NCBI GenBank assembly: GCA_950295325.1
Contig: OX485803.1
Span: 46,207,554 to 46,271,553, forward strand
Length of the DNA stretch: 64,000 nt
Source: Polytrichum commune
Lineage: Eukaryota; Streptophyta; Polytrichopsida; Polytrichales; Polytrichaceae
Reading direction: 5' to 3'
Shown: positions 56,989 to 64,000 of the stretch, piece after piece
Position numbering within the stretch: the stretch's first letter is position 1
Layout of the letters: every line of letters begins with the position of its first letter
Notes under the pieces: model-generated
The model's database searches: none
Told to the model about the DNA's origin: nothing
Seen by the model: only the letters and a program-made list of their open reading frames with translations
Program-made: the position numbers and the translations under genes

Positions 56989-57353
56989 TATGATATTTAG
57001 TTTCATATGATATTTCATGTCATTGTGGTAACTTTTTGGATGACGCTTCTTATGAATAAGCGAACAAACATTGTCATGGATGATGGACAAGTTCATCCAT
57101 TGGCCAAAACCATGCCTTCTCTTACCAACATTTTGTGATGGAATATTGTCATGGATAATTGAAAATCTGGATGAAAAATCATTTGGGAAGTCACAGTAAT
57201 TGCAACACTATAAATCTATAATCCCCCAAAAAAATTACAAGGAATGACAAATAATGTTGGGTTAACATTTAGTGTTTGTGATACTATACCGCACTTTACA
57301 ATTAGTATGGAGCAAGACAATTAGAATCGGTGACACTAAATATCATAGAGTAG
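56989..57353 (+). mobile_element. Family B MITE, copy 2
   Basis: It starts CTACACTGAATATGATATTT and ends GACACTAAATATCATAGAGTAG. It is the inverse of 25621-25997 and a relative of 26385-26660. Internal words GTCATGGATGATGG and GTCATGGATAATTGAAAATC repeat within the element. It is non-coding. Confidence 0.7.
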
Positions 57354-59890
57354 TCCTCTTGGTCATGTTCGAGTCTGCTATAATTTGCCACATGGATAAT
57401 TTTGATTTAACGAAGTTAGTTATTTTTGGATAAAATCAAATATGGAAGTGTGCTCCCTGGTTTACAATGGAATTGGTGCAAAAACCAAAATTTGACATTT
57501 GTCACCTTTGCGGATTAAGGGCAACATATCCTAAACACGGCCTTTGTTGATCCCTCTGTGCATATGATTCCCGATTGATATGAAAATTGCATGACACTCA
57601 AATGCAACATACCCTAAACATCTATCATTGAATTTGTTTAGTTTGACGTGTGTTTGGTAGGTGTAAATCCTTGTGAAATGTGCAAAGTTGTGGCATTGCA
57701 GCCTCAAATTGCAAAGCTTCCCCAAATATCAAAGAATAATGGTTTTAGGATTTGTGAGATGATTTGAGTACGTAAATTGCCCCTCCTTTGAACAAGGGTA
57801 GCATTTTGTCATTTGGAAATGATTTGAGTGGAGGGTTTGATAAAAAATTTAAAAAACCCTAATTTAATTTCTAGATTGTTGCCCTCAAGACCGCTTCTAT
57901 TATATTTCTGCTAACATTTCTATTATAATCTCGTACATAATAGAACTTCGGTGTTTAAAATATGAATTATGAGTAATCACCTCTAACTTGCAAACATCTA
58001 TATGATTGGAATTGTCATAAAAAATTTAGAACTTCAACTTTAGTCGTTGGATTTGAAGTCACATTTTCTAGACAAATTTGAGGGAAATTAGGGGTTAATG
58101 TGATATGGTTCTAGGGTGTCGTTCCAAATGATTTTTTGAGTGCTTCACATTTGCACACGTTCGAGAGGTTGAAATTGACCATGATATCATTCAAAAGCTC
58201 TTGAATTTTCTATAAATTTGATAAACTCGTTTTCTCTTGTACTCTAGGATTTAATTAGTTTCAGAAAAGGTTTTAATTATTTTAAACAAAATGTTTTAGT
58301 ACTTGGCCTCTTGAAATTATCTTTAGGGTGATGAATTTACTTGCTTCATTGGAGTAAGCTAGAGTTTAGCATAATATGATCAAATTAGGGTTGGCTAGGC
58401 TTACATGCTTCTAACAAAATCTCTTGACCCTTAACTCCTTGGCGCTTATTGTGATTTCATTACATCATCTAAAAAGTAATCTATATGGAGCTCAATGCTT
58501 ATTGTACCTAAAAGAAAAGTTGTTGTTAATGATTTTAAGATCACATTGATATAGTAGCAATAATTAGTAATTTTCATGATTTTTTAATAATTGATGTAGA
58601 ATCAAACTTCAAGAAATTATGGTAAATATATAATTATAGTCCAAACTCTCAAATTTCTATTAAAAATGGATATACACTTTGAGGTAGGTAGAAAATTCCA
58701 TAGAAAATCGATGATCTTCCATCAAAATGTTACGAAATTACTATACATGGAAATATATAAACAAAGGGAAAAATTAGTTCATTCTTGATTTAATTCAATC
58801 TTTTGTGAACAACCATCTTTTCATATTGGAATGGGATCATCGCAATTGCCAAAAAAAATCATGTGGGACACAATGATAAGTATTGTGGCTTTCCTAACAC
58901 CTTCCTTTTGGATGAATTTGCCTTCAAGAGTCATTCACAAGCCGTAAAACAACCTCTCATGAAGTTAAGGGTTAATGTATGTCATTATCAAGTGATCGGA
59001 GTTTAGGTTCAATTTTATAGTATTAGTGGGAAGTTTTTCAATTTTCATGAAGTCATGTGTTCTTTCATTTTCGTTGAGCAAGGTTTGTACAAGTTATGAT
59101 TGAATTGCTTTATATCATGATTCCCATCCAAGGTTTCCAAGGTAGATTTGTTCTACAAATGCTTTCCATTTATGGATGCTTGGGAGACTATGTGTGATAG
59201 TAGTAACGACATTGGTGGCTCTTCCCATGTTTAAAACAATGTTTAGGTCTTTTGTTCACTCAATTGCCATTTTAATTTGTTGTGATGTCTTCAAAGATAA
59301 CTTATAGATCTTACCTTCTACGAGTGATACCCTTATGTTAATTTTTTTTTACATACTACATATTGACCATTCTTGTGTATCTACATATCCTACATTTGTA
59401 CTTTTGGCATGCATTGCAACCATTCTCATCTTATATGAAGCTTTTTAATAAAATCTTGGGAACACAATCTAGGACCCAAAGGGTGTAAACGGATCTAAGA
59501 AATCTTTTAACTCAACAATTGGACTTGAATCGTGCTTGTATACGATCATGTGTAATGATGTCAATGTGTATGAAGATGAAGCTATTTCAAGGTGTATCAA
59601 ACCCTAACGTAGGTGCATCCCTACAATATACTTCAAGCAATTCAATGTTGTTTCCAACTACTTGAGAATTCACATGTAATTCATTGGACAAAACTATGCC
59701 ACGATCATTCAATTTTCATTGGACTGTAATTTGAGATGCATGGCGCTCGCTAGCTAGATACATGTGGATGTGTGAGGCCAATGTGGAATGGATGTCGGTT
59801 GGGAATGTTGGATGAAGGGGACGCGAGCGAGGCGGAGAGGTTGAAAACATAATGACGTAAGGGATCGAGGAAGAGGAGGAGAGAGGAGAG
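57354..59890. other. Long A+T-rich stretch, no gene recognised
   Basis: There are no convincing long frames and no repeats I can pair within the window. The minus-strand frames at 59716-60082 overlap the C-rich stretch and are shadows. Confidence 0.4.
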
Positions 59891-60479
59891 GCGTTGTGTT
59901 GCTTCACCTCCCGCCTCCCATCGTGCCCACCGCTTCACCCACACCATGGTTTCCCCATCCCCACCATCCTCTTGCCGGTGCCATCCTCTCGTCACCCTCC
60001 TCTCCTTCCTCCATGTCGCTCTCCTCCTCCAACCTTCACGCCATGTCATCATCCTCCCCTCACCTCCTTTCATTCTCGACATCTCACACCCGTTCTCACA
60101 CCTTCGAAACGCACATTCATTTCATGCATGCTAAGCTCGTTTAAAGCACATCGCTCGTCCATCTCTTCTTGCCACCCAACTCGCTTGATGCATGACCACG
60201 GTCCCTTGCATCACGCCTTGTCAATGAGCTCCACATGTCTTCTCCTACACCTTCTCTATGGATAGTTGAGATGTCTATTGAGCCATTCAACACCTAGTTG
60301 TCGATCGCATCCTCGGTGGGCCATATATCTTCGAGTTCCAAGGTATATTTCCAAGTAACAATCGAAGTGGATTCATGTGTGGAATAGGTGGCTCCTAAAG
60401 GGGGTCGTAACCACTTAACTTAGGCCAAGATTCTCAACAAAAGTAAGTAACGAAAACGAGGCATTGAAGCAAGAAGAAG
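59891..60479 (+). other. C-rich stretch upstream of the orphan membrane ORF
   Basis: The plus strand is rich in CC, CTCC and CATC words at 59905-60110. This gives overlapping Pro/His/Ser-rich frames in two registers (59894-60265 and 59896-60144). Such frames are typical of low complexity, so I do not call a gene. The stretch may be a leader or promoter for the ORF at 60480. Confidence 0.3.
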
Positions 60480-61088
60480 ATGATATCAATTGGGACCATC
60501 ACTTATTGGTGCTATATGACGTGTGTGATCTTCCAAGGCATTCAAGCACTCGCATTCGTGTCCGCTCCCACATTTCTATACCCTAGCGCAACCGATGCGA
60601 CGGCGCAATTCTTTGTGCGCATAACGGGGGTTTGCTTGCTCATGCTAGTGAATGTGTTTTGGAGTTATCGCCACATTCCCATTCAAATTGGAGGCATCGG
60701 TGGCATCGGGGGATTGGACCCGATGATGGCATCGACGTCGATAGGCATCGCACGCATGTTCACCAAGTTCCATACGATGGTCGCCTTAACGATCGCGTGG
60801 TCCATGTTCCAAGCGGGCCTTAGCATCCCATACTGGCGGGTCATGTTGGGGCTGCATACGGTGTGGGCCATGGCCATGACATGTGCCGTGATGAGCAACC
60901 ATCAATCTATCCATGGCCACATCATCGACACAAGCTCGGGGGGTGCGGCTATGCAAAGCGTGGTGCAGATTATCAAAGGCGACGACGCTCAACCTCGCAC
61001 CATGTTGCAAATGATCAAGGGCGAGGATTCGTCCAGGGGTGTCGTGGCGATGATTCAAGGTCAGTTCGTTTCCTTCGGTCTTTTGTGA
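60480..61088 (+). CDS. Orphan four-helix membrane protein ORF, 202 aa, function unknown
   Basis: This is a single open frame with clearly higher G+C at third positions than the sequence around it. Four hydrophobic helices are visible: about residues 8-28 (Y-W-C-Y-M-T-C-V-I-F), 45-65 (R-I-T-G-V-C-L-L-M-L-V-N-V), 93-113 (M-V-A-L-T-I-A-W-S-M-F) and 120-139. A Gly/Ile loop (I-G-G-I-G-G-I-G-G) lies between helices 2 and 3. The tail has three degenerate repeats: V-V-Q-I-I-K-G-D-D, M-L-Q-M-I-K-G-E-D and V-V-A-M-I-Q-G. The frame may be a complete intronless gene, or a first exon ending at CAAG|GTCAGT (about 61060). I do not recognise the family. A recently acquired or rapidly evolving gene is possible. 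Confidence 0.5.
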   Translation: MISIGTITYWCYMTCVIFQGIQALAFVSAPTFLYPSATDATAQFFVRITGVCLLMLVNVFWSYRHIPIQIGGIGGIGGLDPMMASTSIGIARMFTKFHTMVALTIAWSMFQAGLSIPYWRVMLGLHTVWAMAMTCAVMSNHQSIHGHIIDTSSGGAAMQSVVQIIKGDDAQPRTMLQMIKGEDSSRGVVAMIQGQFVSFGLL

Positions 61089-62607
61089 TGTTCGCCTGTT
61101 TGTAGAGTTACCGGACTTGATGTGGTTTACTTGCATAGACCTCGTCATCATTTAGCATTGTTGTCAATGTAAAGTTCAATCCTCAATCATATATTGGGGA
61201 CTTATGCATTTGAGGACCTTTTTTTTCCAATATTTGATGACGAGTTTACGAACTTGGATGCGTACACCCAAATTATATCGAGTTGGTTACTATGGCCCAA
61301 GCATAGTAACCATGGAATATATATGTCATTGTAATGGGTCCAATACATCGTAGGAGCCTAAGGAATTGATCTTAGTGTACGTACCATAATGTTCATCATT
61401 AGGTCGGGAAACGAAAGGAGACAACTACGTTCATTTTTGGCCAATTTGGCAATGTTGTATGGTGCCACTTGTAACACATATGGAAGCATGGAGTCATGAG
61501 ATCAGGAAGGAAATTGCCAACCAAACTCTACTAATCCAAATTTACGGGATACCAACAAGTATCAATATTGCATGGCTTTTTAGTATTTGCATTGAAAACC
61601 CTCAATTGAAATGAGTGCGAAGATGTTGCTTGAAAGTTGAGAAGTCACCGAATGGCTCACTACAAGAGCTTGAAATTATGAGCAAAGTTTCAAGTTGGCT
61701 ATACTTTTATTGACGATTTGTGGCATACAATTTAGGGTTCAAATATGCTGCAATTAATTCTTACAAAATCTATTACTCTTTACAAAAACAATACAATATG
61801 GCCACTTTTAAGCCTTTAGAGCTTTAGAGTGGGCACTCATTTTGATATGTGCAGTGCTATGAAACTTTTTTTTATAGAATTAAAATTTCTATAAACAATG
61901 TATAATTAGGAATTAAGTGTTGAGATAATAGAATAAAAAAGGGATCACATTAGAAAACACATGCATTATGTAACATTATAGCACTACTAGACTATGACAT
62001 TGTATTACAAGGATACATCATAAGTGACATTAGTGATAAATTATACTTAGTTTGCATTTTCCTTGAGGGGCACCTAAGTTGTGTAGTTGAGCCTGAGTGT
62101 ATTATCTACTTTCATATCCCAAATCAATTAAGAAAAAAAAAGGTTTTTGATGAATGAGTTGGTTCTGGAGAGGGTCACCTTAGACACAACTAGCTCAAAT
62201 TGGGTGCATGTAGTTCAAATACTCAATTTTGTGCATATTGAGGCCCATATTGGACCTTGTAGATGCTCAAGGGTAAAAAGAGACGAAGTTCTAGCGTTAT
62301 CAATCACAATACTATGTTGACACCATCTAGTGGATCTAATACTTTCATATGGTCCTTTGTGTGCAGATGAAATCAAAACAGACTGAAAAGGCTATGCTGA
62401 AATCTTGATAAAAGACTTCATATGCTTCGCCATGCCTCTAATAGGATGTTTATCTTATTTTCAAGTTTCATCTTCTTTCAAGGCTTTTGTTGAACTTACT
62501 ATTATGTACGTGACATCTTATTCGTGCCAACCTATGGTTGGCATCACCTTTCTCTCTATGTACGTGACATCACTTTAAAGTAAACAAATGGTTCTTCAAC
62601 TATCAAG
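61089..62607. other. No gene seen
   Basis: This is A+T-rich sequence with no repeat partner found in the window. It may include the 3' UTR of the orphan ORF. Confidence 0.4.
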
Positions 62608-62876
62608 TACCGTAGTACCATAGCTGGTTCGTTCAAAAATAATTCTAAAAATAAAAAACGTAAAAATTATGAAATTATGAAGACAGAAAAACGAAAATGA
62701 AATTAATTAATTTTTGCAATCTTTTGGTGTTTCTAAGCCATTTAAGGTCATTTTTACTGATTTTTTTGCTAAAAATGAAAATTGAGAAATTCAGTTTTTT
62801 GAGAGGCGAACCTTATTTTTTCAAAATAAATAAATATTCGTTCGCCAGGGGACGAACCAGCTATTGTGTTACGGTA
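62608..62876. mobile_element. MITE with about 27-bp terminal inverted repeats
   Basis: The left end TACCGTAGTACCATAGCTGG and the right end are inverted copies with about four mismatches over 27 bases. Both continue with TTCGT. The interior is very A+T-rich and contains an open frame (62697-62912) that looks accidental. No target duplication is evident. Confidence 0.65.
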
Positions 62877-64000
62877 GTTGTTTCTCATAGAGGCATGGTT
62901 TGTGAAATGTGATCAGCAACAACCCATGTGTAATTTGGATATCACTTTAGAGTGTTCATGTTGGTAAGTTGGCTTTGCAAATTCTAAGTTATCAACTAGG
63001 ATTTCAAAAGAAGCAAGGTGTGTGTGTGTGGCAGGGTGTAAATCACATTAGGATGTTTAAAACAAGAAGGGTCTCAATGTGAGATGGGTTTTGGAGATAG
63101 TGTTAAAAACATTAAAAATTGAAAGGGGCATAAGGTCAAGAAGCATCATAGCAATGTAACTTGCATTGACATGTGGATAGTTGCCCCCAACAACTTGAAA
63201 GATGATTCTCAAGTAGGTAGGTCGCCACAACACTTAGATGATTGACAAAAGGAAGGTGATTGGTTATCTGCACACACATAAGAGAGCAACTTTCTTTAAG
63301 ACAAGTTCATACTTGAGTTATGTGGGTGACAAATACTTCACTCTTGTCTTGTATATGTATGAAGTTTGCATTTGATCATAGATCCTCTTTTTCTTTTTCT
63401 TTTTCTTTTTTTCCCTCATGCTATATCATTTTGGCATGGGAGAGGAGTATTAATGAGCTACATTTTGATGAGTTGGGAGCTCAACCTTTGGATTCATAAG
63501 AATTATTACAAAGTGCCAACTATGTTCCAAGTCCTTGACCATCTTTCAAGAGCTATCAATAGTTTTAGCAAGTGTAAAGTGTTTATGCTCAAAGTGGAAT
63601 ATTGAGTTTAGGAGGGTGGTATTTAACAAAAGGGAATTCATGACAAAAGAATGCTTGAATTTTCACTTGCTTGGGCCTATTCAACAAGGGTTTGAGCTTT
63701 TAATATGTTCAAGCAACCTCCACAATGTACTAGATCATCATTATGAACCAAGAGTTTGTCTAAAAATGATTGATATAACGTTGTAGTCATTCCACATGGA
63801 ATCCATCAAGGCATCGTATAAGCATGATATTCTTTTAGAAATTATGAATCATGATATTTTTGCTTAATTTTGAAGTAAAATTGAGATGCAAAAACTACAA
63901 GACATCAAAGTGGAGAATGTTTTTCATATTGAACAATCGCATAGGCCCTCCTAATTCTAATAACCATGGTACTTGGAACCGTGTCTACAATTTGAGAATA
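62877..64000. other. No gene recognised
   Basis: A CTTTTT pyrimidine run lies at 63385-63412. The overlapping frames at 63366-63605 and 63535-63786 contain no motif I recognise. The window ends inside A+T-rich sequence. Confidence 0.4.

Noticed and set aside
59894-60265. Pro/His/Ser-rich 123-codon frame and a second frame in another register
   Set aside because: Low-complexity C-rich DNA keeps several registers open at once, and there is no start context or domain.

Overview
The window is plant nuclear DNA. Three genes with many introns are recognisable from land-plant protein families: an ERECTA-type receptor kinase, an NPH3/RPT2-like BTB protein and a SKIP8-like F-box protein. Introns have ordinary GT-AG borders, there are no bacterial operons, and intact genes lie among A+T-rich, transposon-derived sequence. 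The receptor-kinase protein differs enough from the flowering-plant proteins I know that I suspect a non-seed plant, perhaps a bryophyte. That guess rests on sequence impression only.

Layout. 1-3587 holds short repeats, two palindromic MITE-like elements and the presumed leader of the first gene. 3588-15291 (+) is an ERECTA-family LRR receptor kinase with 27 exons, 20 of which each encode a single LRR. 16559-22853 (-) is an NRL gene in seven exons, tail to tail with the receptor kinase. 22854-25250 is its upstream region and contains a tandem duplication. 25260-31600 is a nest of elements: small MITEs, an inverted pair of a middle-repetitive element, and a solo-LTR-like insertion with 5-bp target duplications. 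31635-37017 holds a pogo/Tigger-like remnant and a decayed gene combining a cysteine-rich finger with a DNA-methyltransferase-like fold. 37018-46960 is repeat-rich and includes a tRNA-derived SINE with a 14-bp target duplication. 46964-49634 (-) is the SKIP8-like F-box gene, with a 126-bp near-perfect palindrome about 0.8 kb upstream. 51280-57350 has more MITEs and a dead hAT-like transposase. 60480-61088 (+) is an orphan, G+C-rich, four-helix membrane ORF isolated in A+T-rich sequence.

The three main genes do not form a pathway with each other. ERECTA kinases act in peptide-guided patterning, NRL proteins in blue-light responses, and SKIP8-like proteins in SCF ubiquitin ligases. The most unusual items are the methyltransferase-like pseudogene, the two insertions whose empty sites are preserved in paralogous repeats inside this same window, the AACCGGTT-rich palindrome, and the orphan membrane ORF. 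Exon borders were placed by hand from frame, splice dinucleotides and family similarity. No alignment or database search was run.
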